Part shown: positions 29,640 to 40,981 of the stretch, one piece after another
Layout: each line of letters begins with the position of its first letter
Position numbering within the stretch: the first letter of the stretch is position 1
Source of the DNA: Prorocentrum cordatum
Lineage: Eukaryota; Sar; Dinophyceae; Prorocentrales; Prorocentraceae
Direction of reading: 5' to 3'
Assembly: GCA_963575745.1 (NCBI GenBank)
Contig: CAUYUJ010016882.1
Location: 200,082-264,081, forward strand
Length of the DNA stretch: 64,000 bases
Program-made: the position numbers and the translations under genes
Notes under the pieces: generated by a model
What the model was told of the DNA's origin: nothing
Databases searched by the model: none
What the model saw: the letters and a program-made list of their open reading frames with translations, nothing else

Positions 29640-30630
29640 CCTATGCCTCTCCCCCTCCGCTCCCCATTCTGCCTCCCTCCCTTTTCCTCGCCCTCCTCCG
29701 CTCCCTCCTCCGCTCCCTCCTCTGCCTCTCTTCCTCCGCTCCCCATCCTGCCTCCCTCCCTTCTCCTCGCCCTCCTCCGCTCCCCCCTCTGCCTCTCCCC
29801 CTCCGCTCCCCTCCTGCCTCCCTCCCTTCTCCTCGCCCTCCTCCGCTCCCCTCTCTGCCTCTCCCCCTCCGCTCCCCATTATATTCTGCCTCCCTCCCTT
29901 CTCCTCGCCCTCCTCCGCTCCCTCCTCTGCCTCTCTTCCTCCGCTCCCCATCCTGCCTCCCTCCCTTCTCCTCGCCCTCCTCCGCTCCCCCCTCTGCCTC
30001 TCCCCCTCCGCTCCCCATTATATTCTGCCTCCCTCCCTTCTCCTCGCCCTCCTCCGCTCCCTCCTCTGCCCTCTTTCTCCGCTCCCCATCCTGCCTCCCT
30101 CCCTTCTCCTCGCCCTCCTCCGCTTCCCCCCTCTGCCTCTCCCCCTCCGCTCCCCATTATATTCTGCCTCCCTCCTTCTCCTCGCCCTCCTCCGCTCCCT
30201 CCTCTGCCCTCTTCCTCTCCATCGCCCTCCTCCGCTCCCTCCTCCTGCCTCTCTCTCTTCCTCCTCCTCGCCCTCCTTCCCCTCCTCTGCCTCTCTTCCT
30301 CCGCTCCCCCCTCCGCCTCCCTCCCTTCTCCTCGCCCTCCTCCGCTCCCCCCTCTGCCTCTCCCCTCCGCTCCCCATTTATTCTGCCTCCCTCCCTTCTC
30401 CTCGCCCTCCTCCGCTCCCTCCTCTGCCTCTCTTCCTCCGCTCCCCATCCTGCCTCCCTCCCTTCTCCTCGCCCTCCTCCGCTCCCCCCTCTGCCTCTCC
30501 CCCTCCGCTCCCCATTATATTCTGCCTCCCTCCCTTCTCCTCGCCCTCCTCCGCTCCCTCCTCTGCCTCTCTTCCTCCGCTCCCCATCCTGCCTCCCTCC
30601 CTTCTCCTCGCCCTCCTCCTCCTCGCCCTC
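29640..30630. repeat. C/T-rich satellite with about 140-bp higher-order units
   Basis: Monomer of about 70 bp: CTCCGCTCCCCAT..CTGCC, TCCCTCCCTTCTCCTCGCCC, TCCTCCGCTCC. Alternate monomers carry CCCCATTATATTCTGCC, which appears at about 29873, 30013, 30152, 30372 (shortened) and 30510, so the dimer repeats every 139-140 bp with one expanded interval. Open in several frames on both strands, including a spurious 883-codon frame (29029-31680). Confidence 0.93.
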
Positions 30631-30724
30631 CCCCATTCCTCGTCCGTGTGCACACCTCCTCCTCGTCGCGCCGCCGGACGTGCCGCCAGGGGGGGCCGGG
30701 CGCCTCGCCTGTCGCTTGCCCCCT

Positions 30725-31345
30725 CGTGCGCGCGCAAGTCCCGGCAGGTGCACGGGTGGAGGGCGGGCCGCTGTCAACGCGCGGCTCTCGCCTTGGCCCC
30801 GCGGGGCACTCGTCTTCACCGCTCGGCACCATCAGCTCTGCGAGCAGAGGGCAGCCGGTTTTCAAACCGCGGCTCTGGCCTCGGCGCCGCGCGCACTCGC
30901 TGTAAATACTTCCCTCAGCTGCCCGGGTGGAGGGCGGAGGGTCAGATTCGCATCGCCCCCTCTCCCACGCTGGTCCTCCACTGGTCCTCTTCCCCAGGGG
31001 GGGGTCCCAGGGGGGAGTCCGTTTCCTCCTCTTTCTCCTCCTCCTCCTCCTTATCTCCGCCTCCTCCTCCTCCTCCTCCTCCGCCTCCTCCTCCTCCTCC
31101 TCCTCCTCCTCCTCCTCCTCCTCCTCCTCCTCCCCCTCCTGGTCGCCGTCGATGTCGTTCAGGGTCGGCGGCACCTGCCGTCAGGCCTTCGCAATGCTTC
31201 CCTCGGCTGCCGGGGGTGGGGGGCGGGTGCGTCTCAGCAGGTGGCTCGCTCGCCTCGGCGCCACGCCCATCGGTGTGCAGATGCTCCAGCACCTCTGAGA
31301 GGACGGAGGGCGGCGCGCCTTCCAGACGGGGCCCTGGTTTTAGGT
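30725..31345. repeat. 83-bp dispersed minisatellite, cluster 1, interrupted by (TCC)n
   Basis: Units with GGGTGGAGGGCGGG.CGC, AACGCG.GGCTCTCGCC and TTGGC.CCGCG motifs at about 30749, 30836 and 30921, then again from 31180. A (TCC)n tract fills 31030-31140. The better-preserved reference array is at 47556-47815. Confidence 0.7.
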
Positions 31346-31364
31346 CGGGCCTGTCCCCTACAGG
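31344..31364. mobile_element. Half copy of foldback family B (one terminal repeat)
   Basis: TCGGGCCTGTCCCCTACAGG matches the family B terminal repeat. No partner repeat is found within 200 bp. Confidence 0.6.
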
Positions 31365-31404
31365 GAGGGTTGGGGCGAAAAAATTAGAATCAGCCCAGGA
31401 AAAT

Positions 31405-31485
31405 CCAACACATATACAAAAGTACAAAGATCCAAAACATATACAAAAGTACAACTTACCCAAAACACATACAAAAGTACAAAAC
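31405..31485. repeat. About 30-bp tandem repeat, three units
   Basis: ACATATACAAAAGTACAA units at about 31409, 31438 and 31467. AT-rich, unlike its neighbours. Confidence 0.85.
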
Positions 31486-31504
31486 AAGCCAAGGCCCCTT
31501 AACT

Positions 31505-31630
31505 CTCGTTTGAGGCTTCATCGAACACGGTGGCAATCGCTGCAACACTATAGGCAGCACCCTCGCGGACGGCGGGCGGCTCCCTTCCGGCACGAAGCCA
31601 TCGCTGGGCTCCTCCGGGAGCACTCCGTAC
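31505..31630. repeat. Diverged 83-bp minisatellite unit(s)
   Basis: CGGACGGCGGGCGGC and ACGAAGCCATCGCTGGGC blocks resemble the family unit. Confidence 0.45.
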
Positions 31631-31923
31631 AGCTTGGGGGGATGGAGTCAGTTCCTGTTCAGAACGAGGCTCTCGCCTGAGCCGAATGCCAGAGGGGGCA
31701 TTCGTATTTCAAGGGGGGGCATCCAGCAATGATGGATCGATATAAGGATTGTGAGGGGAAGTGGGATGGGAGGGTAGCTGGGGGGATGGAGCCAGTTCCT
31801 TTTCAGAACGAGGCTATCGCCTGAACCGAATGCCAAAGGGGGCATTCGTATTTCAAAGGGGGGGGGCCTCCAGCAAGGACGAATCGATATAAGGATTGTG
31901 AGGGGAAGTGGGATGGGAGGGTA
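31631..31923. repeat. 145-bp tandem duplication
   Basis: 31631-31775 and 31776-31923 are near-identical: GGGGGGATGGAG.CAGTTCCT, TCAGAACGAGGCT.TCGCCTG, GGGGGCATTCGTATTTCAA and GATATAAGGATTGTGAGGGG. Each copy has a GAATGCC...GGCATTC stem. Confidence 0.95.
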
Positions 31924-32202
31924 TAGTTACTGCAGCATCGACGCTGCATCATGTGTTTACTGTGGGCCTCCTCCTCCTTCTCCGCGTCATTGTCCTTATC
32001 CTTGACCTTCTCTTTCATCCGTGCCCTCGTCCACACCCTTGTCGTTCTCTTTGCCTCCTCCTTCTCATCTTTCTCCTCCTCTTCCTCCCTCCCCACCACC
32101 ATTTTACTTCCATCGCTATTCGCTGGCATTCCGCTAGCTTGTGCCACAGGCGATATGAGCCAAAAACCAGGCATATCCAGAGAAACAACAAACGCCAAAA
32201 CA
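31924..32202. other. Unassigned C/T-rich stretch; no gene
   Basis: Mostly CTCC/CTTCTC mixtures. Confidence 0.45.
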
Positions 32203-32364
32203 TGACTTATCTGCGGTCCGCGTGGATCTCTTGGATCGGCGATGACCCTCCTCCCTGGCGTGCGACGCGCTCCAGGGGCGGTGCCAGAGGCGCCGCCAGG
32301 GGGCTGCAACACAGATCCGAGAAATCCGCGCGGAACTCCGACAATTTACGTTTATGCCGCTCTT
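32203..32364. mobile_element. Foldback family A, copy 2
   Basis: Left arm GGTCCGCGTGGATCTCTTGG (32215), right arm GATCCGAGAAATCCGCGCGG (32314) followed by the outer extension TTTACGTTTATGCCGCTCTT. Interior CTCCCTGGCGTGCGACGCGC as in copy 1. Confidence 0.85.
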
Positions 32365-32805
32365 CTTCTTCCGCACACCCTCTGGAAAGGAACTTTCTCC
32401 CCCCGCGAAGGAGGCCCGAGGCGAGCGCGAGGGAGCGAAACCCATGGGCGCAGGCCGCTGCCATCGCATCGTACTCCACGATCGTGGGGCCCCAGTGGTG
32501 CCCGCACCAGAGGTCACTCCGGCGAACGGTCACTCTCACGTGCAGTCGACCACTCGGGCGGTCGGATCGGGCCAGGCTGGGCAGAGACCGTGGAGACGCC
32601 GGCGGCTGGGTGGCGGCCCCGTCGGTGCGCGCGCTGGGAGGGGCGGCAGGGCGCGCCTGGAGTCTGCGTCCGAGTTGGCGTCGGAGCCCACTTCCGACCT
32701 GGCCCAGGCAGGCGGTAGGGGCGGCAGCGGCGGCGGGCCTGGAGGCGGCAGCTGGGGTGGCAGTGGCGGCGGTGGCTGGTGGCGGCGGTGGTGCAACAGC
32801 GGTGG
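32365..32805. other. GC-rich stretch, no gene
   Basis: 32690-32800 is (GGCGGC)-rich. Open frames are Gly/Arg-rich. Confidence 0.45.
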
Positions 32806-32995
32806 CACAGTCAACCCGTATCATCATGACGCGCGGTAAGGATGCAGGGGCCTTGGAAGGCCATGTCGAAGCTTTTCGAGCGGGGCGCGGCAAAGGAGAG
32901 CGGCCAAGGATGGACCGAGGATGCAAGGATGCAAGGGTTCCCTGGGGAAGGTCGCACATCCTTGATATGCTTACTATGCAGCTCGACTGTAGAGA
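32806..32995. mobile_element. Foldback family E, copy 2
   Basis: Starts ACAGTCAACCCGTATCATC, then AAGGATGCAGGGGCCTTGG and AAGCTTTTCGAGCGGGGCGC. It ends with CAGCTCGACTGTAG, the inverse of the start in diverged form. Confidence 0.75.
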
Positions 32996-33200
32996 ATTCG
33001 GAGGCGATGGAGGCGGCAGAGGCGGCGGCGGAGGCGGCCGTGGAGGCGATGGTGGACGTGGCGGCAGCGGCGGAGGCGGCGGCGGTGAAACAGAACGGCG
33101 AGGAGGACCAGGAGGAGCAAGGGGGGGGGGCGAGAACGGCCCCAGAGGTCTGGCCAGATCTCGGTCGGCCCGATCCCTGGGAGCGTCTTCTTCGCGGGTT
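32996..33200. repeat. GGCGGA-rich low-complexity tract
   Basis: GGAGGCG and GGCGGC units to about 33085, then GGAGGAGCAAGG. Confidence 0.75.
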
Positions 33201-33816
33201 TTTGTTGGCGGCTTGTTGGCGGCCTCAGGGCCCGAAAGCAGCCGACAGAAACCGAAACTTGACAAAACACCTGTCGTTTCTTGCTGTTCGACGGCGAGAG
33301 TTCAGGGGAGAGGGAGGACGCCAACATCAACGTCAATCATTGTCACCGTGGTGGGACAAGAGAGGGGTACATACGTGTGTATGTGTATATATAGATACAA
33401 GACTCCAGTGACGCTTCGCGCCATGCACCTTGGTCCTTGAAGTTTGGTACGCAGGCGGAATAGCAGGAAGGTCAAGCCGACAACTTAGATATAACTCCTT
33501 GTTGCCTTTTCCAGCATCGCCGCTATGATAATGTTATTCGTTATCCTTCCTCCATGCTTCTTTTTCCTTATTTTCGCCGTACCCTGCGCATTCTCCCCAT
33601 CCTCCTCAGCTCTTTTTTCCGGAGGCTCCTCCTTGGAGAGCCTCTGGGGGCCTCAGAAAAGTTGTTTTACAACCCCCTGGAATAAAAAGTCCGGACCGCA
33701 GAGGTCTGGGAATAAGCCTTGATGTTCGGCTCCCGTTCGGCCACGGGGCTCCGGTACAATGTTGCAGGGGCCGCCATGGTTAAATTTCCGGTCCATCCTC
33801 ACCCCCTCTAATATTA
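33201..33816. other. Unassigned stretch; no gene
   Basis: Includes GTGTATGTGTATATATAG near 33377. No supported frame. Confidence 0.4.
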
Positions 33817-34326
33817 TAATCGCCAAATGGGGTGACGACCGGAAATCCGCATTCCGCCTAATAATTCCTCCCTGAAAAATTCCGCTTTCCAGGCGACCGG
33901 AAATCTCAGTGGCGACCGGAAATTGGCGATTTTGCTTGGGACTTCCTCGCAAATGAATTTCCGGTCCCAGTTATGTTGCTGGGAAGTTGCGACTCTGCTT
34001 GGTACTTCTTGCCAGTCATGTTTACCTCTCGGGGAGCGACGATGCAAGGGGGCCTGCAGTGCCGATCCGGATAATCGCCAAATGGGGTGACGACCGGAAA
34101 TCCGCATTCCGCCTAGTACTTCCTCCAAAAAAATTCCGGACGCTTTCCAGGCGACCGGAAATTCTCAGTGGCGACCGGAAATTGGCGATTTTGCTTGGGA
34201 CTTCCTCGCAAATGATCCGGTCCCAGTTATGTTGCTGGGAAGTTGCGACTCTGCTTGGTACTTCTTGCCAGTCATGTTTACCTCTCGGGGAGCGACGATG
34301 CAAGGGGGCCTGCAGTGCCGATCCGG
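33817..34326. repeat. 255-bp tandem duplication
   Basis: 33817-34071 and 34072-34326, both starting TAATCGCCAAATGGGGTGAC and ending GCAGTGCCGATCCGG, with small indels. Internal GGCGACCGGAAAT motifs repeat within each copy. Confidence 0.95.
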
Positions 34327-34329
34327 ACT

Positions 34330-34870
34330 TTTTAATCCAGGGGGTGGTAGGCTTGCTTAAGGACTTCTGGAGGCCTCCTGGGCGTATTCTGGGGGCCTCT
34401 GGGGACTTCCTCGGGCCACCCTGCCTCCAAACGCGGTCTCCCTGAACGACCGGGTCACGATTTGAAATGCTTCGGAAGGTGTCTTGGGGCCATCTTGGGC
34501 CGCCATGAGGCTCTCTGAGGGCCATCTTGGACCCGTGTTGTGCCGTTGTGGGGCTCTCTTGGACTGCCTGGAAGCCCTTTCGGGTGGTTGTGGGGCAATG
34601 TTGGCAGAAGACCGCCGTCTTGGAGCGTAGGGAAGCCGAAAAGAGGAGAACCCAAACATTCAGCAAAAACCAACAGAAAATCTAAGATTTGTGCCTCCTG
34701 GAGGCCCATTGGGCCATCTTGAGGTCACGTCGGTCACTCTTGGAGCGCTCTAGTGCTGTCGTGGGGGTCTCTGGGACGTCTCCGATGACCCCCCTGATCG
34801 CCCTAGGTGTGCTGGGAAGGCTTGGCAAAACGCCCTGCGAGGCCCGGGGGGCCGCTTCGAGGCCCGTCCG
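34330..34870. repeat. CTTGGG-type low-complexity repeat, copy 3
   Basis: GGCCATCTTGGGCC, CTTCTGGAGGCCTCC and similar units, with an AT-rich spacer near 34655-34690. Confidence 0.75.
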
Positions 34871-34960
34871 GAGGGTCCCAAAGCCCCAGATCCCGGGAGT
34901 CCGGTTTTGGGGGGGGGGATGGGTTTTCCCCCCGCCCGGGCTTGCAAAAATATAGGAAGA

Positions 34961-34961
34961 G

Positions 34962-35007
<46 letters not shown>
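34961..35007. repeat. (TA)n microsatellite
   Basis: Uninterrupted TA units. Confidence 0.97.
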
Positions 35008-35009
<2 letters not shown>

Positions 35010-35440
35010 TCCGGGGGGTCCCCCCTCACAGCTTCGGGGGGGAGGGGCCGGAGGACCCCGTGGAAAACCGGCGAAAGAACATCAGACCCCTGAATTGGGT
35101 TTTGTCTAGGGTTTCCCCTTCCGGAGCCTGGGGAATGAGAGGCCAGAGACCCCAGAAAACAATAGAAACATACAAAAATCCTGTGTGGAGGGCGTTCTCG
35201 GGGGTTCCCCCCAGAACCTGAGGTGGACGGGAAACGATAGGAAAACCTGTGAAACAATCCAGATGGTTTTTGGCTCTCTGGGGGTGCTCCACCAGGAACC
35301 CGCAAACATACAAAAAATTGGAAAACACCAGAGACATATCCGAAGCATCCCCGTGAAAACCCAGAAATTGTCCCAGTGCGACCCTACCTAGGAGTTGGAG
35401 CCTCTAGGAAAGCAACATTAGTAGGAGCGGTAAACGCCAT
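35008..35440. repeat. Degenerate roughly 100-bp repeats
   Basis: GGAAAAC..G.GAAA.AA, AACATACAAAAA and CCTGGGG/CCTGAGG blocks recur at about 35060, 35160 and 35245-35310. Confidence 0.5.
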
Positions 35441-35446
35441 CCTCCT

Positions 35447-35675
35447 CCTTGCTGTGCTGCGCTATGCTATGCTATGCTATGCTATGCTCTGATCTGTTAT
35501 GCTATGCCATGCTATGCTATGCTATGCTATGCTATGCTATGCTGCGCAATGCTATGCTGGGCTGGGCTGGGCTAGGCTATGCTATGCTATGCTGCGTTAT
35601 GCTATCCTGCGCTATGCTATACTATACTATGCAATGCTATGCTATGCTTTGCTATGCTGTGTTTTTGATTTGCTT
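35447..35675. repeat. (CTATG)n pentanucleotide tract
   Basis: CTATG units with CTGGG and CTGCG variants; a second shorter tract at 36050-36112. Confidence 0.95.
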
Positions 35676-35767
35676 TTGCTTTTGCTTTTGCTTGGCACCC
35701 AGGGAGCGCAACTGGGGGAACCGCGCGTTTGCTTTTACCTTGGATGTTGCTTGTGCTTGGCTCCCAG

Positions 35768-36354
35768 GTAAGCTAAGCTGAGATACACCTGAGCTAAGAT
35801 GAAGCTAAGCTAAGCTAAGATGAAATACGTTAAGATAAGATGAGATAAGCAACGCTAAGCTAAGGGGGCGTAACTGGGGGAACCGCGGGGCGGATCCTGG
35901 GGGAACCGCCCGGGGCGATATCCACCGCCCGGCCCCTTTAAGCTAAGACAGTAAGAACCCTTCTAGGCAGAGCCTAGGTAGGGAATCAAGACGGTTTTTT
36001 TCGCAAATTTCGGCCCCCAAGGGGCCCTTGCCGGGCCTTGGGACAATCAATATGCTGTGCTGCGCTATGCTGTGCTACGTTATGCTATGCTATGCTGTGC
36101 TCTGCTATGCTAAAGCTCAGCGAAGCTAAGATGAGGGTAAGCTAAGCTGAGATACACCTGAGTTAAGATGAAGCTAAGCTAAGCTAAGATGAAATAAGTT
36201 AAGATAAGATGAGATAAGCAACGCTAAGCTAAGGGGGCGTAACTGGGGGAACCGCGGGGCGGATCCTGGGGGAACCGCCCGGGGCGATATCCACCGCCCA
36301 GCCCCTTTAAGCTAAGACAATAAGAACCCTTCTAGGCAGAGCCTAGGTAGGGAA
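35768..36354. repeat. 218-bp direct repeats 369 bp apart
   Basis: 35768-35985 and 36137-36354 align without indels and with only a few substitutions. Each contains AAGCTAAGCTAAGCTAAGAT, GGGGGAACCGC twice, and CTTCTAGGCAGAGCCTAGG (itself palindromic: CTAGGCAGAGCCTAG). The intervening DNA includes the second pentanucleotide tract. Confidence 0.95.
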
Positions 36355-36931
36355 AAAACACGGAACGGGAGATTCCTGAGGAGTTTCGGGGAACTGCCAC
36401 ACCCTACCGGACGCGTCGGACGCGTCAGAGTCCGAGCCTTCCTCGAGGGAAGTGGGCGGACGCGTCGAGGCACGGACCCGGGCGAGGTCGGCCTTTCTCG
36501 AGGCCAGGAGAGCCTGGGGCTCGCTCGCGGACAGCAGCAAAACCTTGCCCGGAGCCAGAATGGCCGAGCTGGGCGCCCTCAGGGCCCTCGGGGCTCGCCG
36601 CCGCCAGAGAATCGATCAGCGCCCGACGCTCGACGAGAGAGAGAGAGAGAGAGGAGAGAGAGAGGCGAGGCCTTCCGGAGGCCCGCACGTCAGCCCCTTC
36701 TAGAAAGCGCATCTGGCTTTTTTTTTCGCGACAGCGGCCGTTACCGGCCCTGGCCAACCCCCCAACCCCGCCCCCAGGGAACGTCACGAGGCGCGTTGAC
36801 CTCCGATCTGCCTTCTGGTTACTCCCATAACCGCTCCTTGACGGCGCCGGCGCGGAAGGTGCCATTACCGCCCCCCCCCCCCCCCCCCCGGGTAACGCCC
36901 GTAACGCCCGTTATCGCCACTGGGATCCTGG
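36355..36931. other. Unassigned stretch with GA and C19 runs
   Basis: (GA)n near 36640-36665, C19 at 36871-36889 followed by TAACGCCCG repeats. Frames here are composition artefacts. Confidence 0.55.
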
Positions 36932-37219
36932 GATCGCCGCCTGGGGCTGCTAAGTGGATAAGGAGATTACAGGTGGATGCCAAGGTGGGGCTTGTATCTG
37001 GCCCGCCCTGGCTTACAACTGGGCTACACATGCCCCAAATAGCTTAAGGGGGTGAGCGATCCGGGCTAAGCGAGCTCCGCCCACTCAGCGGAGTTATCTA
37101 TACCCCCCTTAGCCACTCGGGGAATATGTAACCCGCTTGTAAGCCAGGGTGGGCCAGATATAACCCACCTTGGCGTCCACTTGAACCCCCCTATCCACAC
37201 AGCAACCCCTGCGGCGATC
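36932..37219. mobile_element. Foldback family C, copy 1 (arms above 100 bp)
   Basis: Left arm GATCGCCGCCTGGGGCTGCT, AAGTGGATAAGGAGATTACA, GATGCCAAGGTGGGGCTTGT, CTGGCCCGCCCTGGCTTACA. The right half is its inverse complement with scattered substitutions (AAGCCAGGGTGGGCCAGATA, CACCTTGGCGTCCACTTG, CAACCCCTGCGGCGATC). Total 288 bp. A relative lies at 63072-63304. Confidence 0.92.
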
Positions 37220-37450
37220 ACAATATCGCCAGGGAGCAACAGAGATCGGGATCTTCTGACCCAGGTCAATCCTGACCTGGGTCAATCAGGCCTTGCACAA
37301 TCCTGCAAGATCATGCACCTAAACCCGGGTCAGTGCGGAGGATCCTGCAGGATCCTGCGCCCAAACCCTGGCCAACGCGACCCTAGCCCTGCAGGATCCT
37401 GCAAGATCGGGCGCTCTGGCTGACCCCCGTTGGCGTTGACCCCCCGTCTC
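37220..37450. repeat. AGGATCCTGC-type short repeats
   Basis: GCAGGATCCTGC occurs three times between 37337 and 37403; GACCTGGGTCAATC twice near 37262-37288. Confidence 0.7.
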
Positions 37451-37860
37451 AAGGCTCCTGGGGAGAACGTTTCCCAACGCCTCCGGGGAGAGGAGGGCCA
37501 GAGGACGACGGGCGGAAGGGCGCGAAGCACTCCGCCGATCGCGACGGCATGGCGGTGCGCAGGGGGCGGCCCCCGGCCTGGCGCTCCAGTGCCGCATGCT
37601 GCTGCAGGCGCTGCCGCCCTGCGTCGTGCTTGGGGGCGGGAAAGGGGGGGGGGGGAAGGGGGGGGAAGAGGGGGGCGGGGGAGAAGGGAAGGGGAGGGGG
37701 ACGAGCGGGAGGTCGTGGTGGTGTGGGGGGGGGGAAAGAGGAGGGGGAAGAAAAAGGGGGGAGGAGGAGGGAGGAGGGAGGCTGAGTGAAGAGAGGGCGG
37801 CGTGAAAGGGTGAGAGTGAGCGGGGGATGTGGGGGAGAAGGAAGGAGGGATGATCGATGA
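37451..37860. repeat. G-rich tract
   Basis: 37636-37790 is nearly all G and A. 37451-37635 is unassigned GC-rich sequence. Confidence 0.75.
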
Positions 37861-38840
37861 GGGACGAGAGCAAGCAACGAAAGGATAAGGAAAAGGAGTC
37901 ACCTCGCCCCGCCCGACCCTTATCATCACCCTCTCCCTCTCCTTTTGTTTTGTTTCCCCCTGTCTTTATCCTCCCTATTCCTCATGTGTATGTGCCCCCG
38001 CTCTGCCATCCAGCCGGCGGGTCACAGGCCCATCCGGGGGTACCCCATCAGATCTGTAAAGAGCCATGCGACGTCGACGTGTTTGCTTCCAGCATGGACG
38101 TCCTGCCGCCCACGCTGCAAAATGCGCGGCAACAAAGTGGGCGGGGCGCACGCCCCGCACGGAACAGGCCGAAGTGCAGCTCTCGCCCGTGCGCAAACGT
38201 TTTTTTTTCTCCAGAGGGGGTGGGCTCCCGCCGGGCGCGGCTCGCAGCTCTTGCGCGCCAACTCGTCGACGCGCGAGCGGACGAACAGGCGGTCGTACCG
38301 CTGCGGCGCCGCGCAGATGTCGCCTCAAAGTGGCGCTCCCGTCCTGGCGCGGCGCAAATGTTTCATCCGACAATGTTAAGGAGACGGAAGCCTTGAAAAT
38401 AGGGCCCACCCGACTGCCAGGGGTGAGCAGGAGGCGGAGCGTGAGGGAGGCGGAGCTGGTGGGACCTTGACTGCCTACCAACTGCCTAAGCCTCTGGAGC
38501 TCTTGCCCATTGGTCCCAGTGATGCTAGTGCCGTAGGAAACGCTGGTTTCCACGGTGGCTTTGACCATACGAGCGACGAGTCGGCGACGTTTCGCTTTTT
38601 GCAAAATCTTTAAACGCCTAGAGCGGACGTCAGCCGCAGCCAAACGCTCTCGCTTAGTGGTGCGACCCAACCTCCGCCCAGACCCAAAGTCAACCCTGGG
38701 TTACAAGTGAGTGGTCTGTAAAGCCCCTGGGAAGTCCCAGAGCCTAGAAAGCCGCCAGGACGCCGCACACCACGCCGGGTTTATCCTGTCAGCCCACGGG
38801 AGGTTCAGCGCACAGCGCCTCGTAAATCAGGGTAGGGGCG
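37861..38840. other. Unassigned stretch; no gene I can support
   Basis: 38080-38390 carries CGCGCGAGCGGACGAACAG and GCGCAAATGTTTCAT motifs that recur at 21760 and 38882, so it is repeat-derived. 38400-38830 looks unique, with no domain-bearing frame. Confidence 0.45.
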
Positions 38841-39470
38841 TTTTTTGTTGCGCCCTTGCAATGTAGAATTGTTGCATCTGGCGCGGTGCAAATGTTTCAT
38901 TCGATTTAAACCGACGGAGACCGGAAACGACGGAGACGGGAAAGGCCCGAAAAGAGAACGGGCAAAACGGAGGACGTCGGACACGGAACGCTTCCCTGCT
39001 GAATTGTGGGCCTCCCGCCGCGCGAGCGGGCGACTCGTCGCCCTCGCCCCCGAGAGGCGTGCGATGTGTTGTCGGAGGCAGCGTGCCCCCCACGCCGTCG
39101 CGGCGCGCGGTGCGTCCGCCGATCTCTCGCAGGACGGCGGCGGCGGCGGCGGGGCCGCGCGAGAGCGGGAGGCATGCCTCCTCCTCCTCCTCCTCCTCCT
39201 CCTCCTCCCGACCGTGCCCGAGCGCTGCGCGGGCCGTGAGCGACAGTGGCAGGTGCTGCGTCGGTGCGGCGCATGCTTCGTCTTCGCCGTGCTGAGGTCG
39301 GGAAGTCTGCCGTTCCCGCCCCCGCGCGGCCCGCGCAGTTCTCCCGTTGCCAAATCGTCGGTGGGAGCGCGCTCCAATCCCAATCGCAAGTTGCGTCAGC
39401 TCTGATGTTCTAGTATTGGAGGGAGGGCAGGCGCAGGCGGGGCCCTCTGATTCGCTCGACCTGGCCCCCT
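38841..39470. repeat. Dispersed repeat shared with 22018-22182, with a (TCC)n tract
   Basis: 39267-39465 matches 22018-22182. (TCC)n at 39178-39210. GACGGAGAC.GGAAA occurs twice near 38920-38945. Confidence 0.65.
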
Positions 39471-39957
39471 TGACTCTTAGTCTCTCTACCACCCTCACTC
39501 TCACTTACACGCGCACTCCCTCTCTTTCTGGCTCTCTGACTCTCTGACTCTCTTTCTCTCTATGTATGCCTCTCCCTTTCTCTCTCTCTCTCTCTCTCCG
39601 TCCTGCCATCCCAACTGCGTGCTGCTCACCCACGCGTGCAGTTTGCCTCCCCCCCCGTGACGTTTCCGTGCGCCCGCCCCTCCGGCGCAAATTTTGATCG
39701 AGGGCCAAAGGAATGCGACATGAGGTCGTGCCCGTGCGGCGGCGTCATCGCTCGGAACGCCTTCGTTCGGACCTCTGCGGCCATGCGACAACACCCCCCG
39801 CGCCGCGCCATGGCCAGGACGGAGAAACACATTCAAAAACGGCCCCTGAGGGAGGTTGGGCCAAGGAGCCTGGGCCCCCCCCCAATGATCCGCAAGATGT
39901 GGTCGATGATTTCTCCTCCGGGGGCGAAGCAACTGCACCTCGGCGGCGGAAAACAGA
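39471..39957. other. C/T-rich then unassigned sequence; no gene
   Basis: TCTCTCTGACTC motifs at 39480-39600. No supported frame afterwards. Confidence 0.45.
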
Positions 39958-40066
39958 GGGGGGGGGGAGCAGGAGGAGGAGGAGGAGGAGGAGGAGAGGA
40001 GGAGGAGGGGAGAGGAGGAGGAGAGGAGGGGAGGATAAATAATAATATAATAATAATAATAATATA

Positions 40067-40110
<44 letters not shown>

Positions 40111-40195
40111 TAATAATAATAAAAAAGAGGAGGAGGAGGGGAGGAGAGGAGGAGGGGGAGGAGGAGGAGGAGGAGGAGGAGGAGAGATCGGCACT
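39958..40195. repeat. (AGG)n with embedded (TAA)n
   Basis: AGG units flank an AT-only block (ATAATAATA with TATAATA variants) at 40038-40120. Confidence 0.95.
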
Positions 40196-40339
40196 GCCGA
40201 AACAAAAAGGTCACAGGAGCATGAGTTCAGAACGCGAGTCCCTTCGCCGAAGGCCCAAGGCCCCAAGGAGGTGCACAGAGGACGCACAACGAATTACTCC
40301 GGCGGTGGGACAACATGATAATATGAGCAGCTTGCCTGG

Positions 40340-40773
40340 GGAGATCCTTTTGCTTCCTCCTCCCACCTCACCCCCCTGCCTCCTCCTGCCTCTTCCTCAC
40401 CCTCCTCCTCCTGCCTCCTGCCTCCTCCATCCCCCCTCATGCTTCATCTTCCTCCCCCTCCTGCTTCCTCCTCCTGCCTCGTCCTGCTTCCTCTTCTTCC
40501 TGCCTCCTGCCTCCTCCTCCCCTCCTGCCTCCTCCTGCTGCCCCTCTTCCTGCCCCGTCCTCCTCATCCTCCTCCTGCCTCCTCCTGCCTCCTCCTGCCT
40601 CCTCCTGCCTTCTCCTGCCTCCTCCTCCTCCTCCTGCACCTCCTCCACCTCCTCCTCCTGCTCCTCATCATCATCACCACCATCATCACCATCATCACCA
40701 TCATCATCATCAGCAGCATCAGCAGCATCAGCATCAGCATCAGCATCAGCATCAGCATCAGCATCATCATCAG

Positions 40774-40854
<81 letters not shown>

Positions 40855-40901
40855 TCATCATCATCATCATCATCACCATCATCCATCATCACCATCACCA
40901 T

Positions 40902-40981
<80 letters not shown>

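Noticed and set aside
29029-31680. 883-codon plus-strand open frame
   Set aside because: Pro/Leu/Ser-only composition produced by the C/T satellite; other frames and the opposite strand are equally open.
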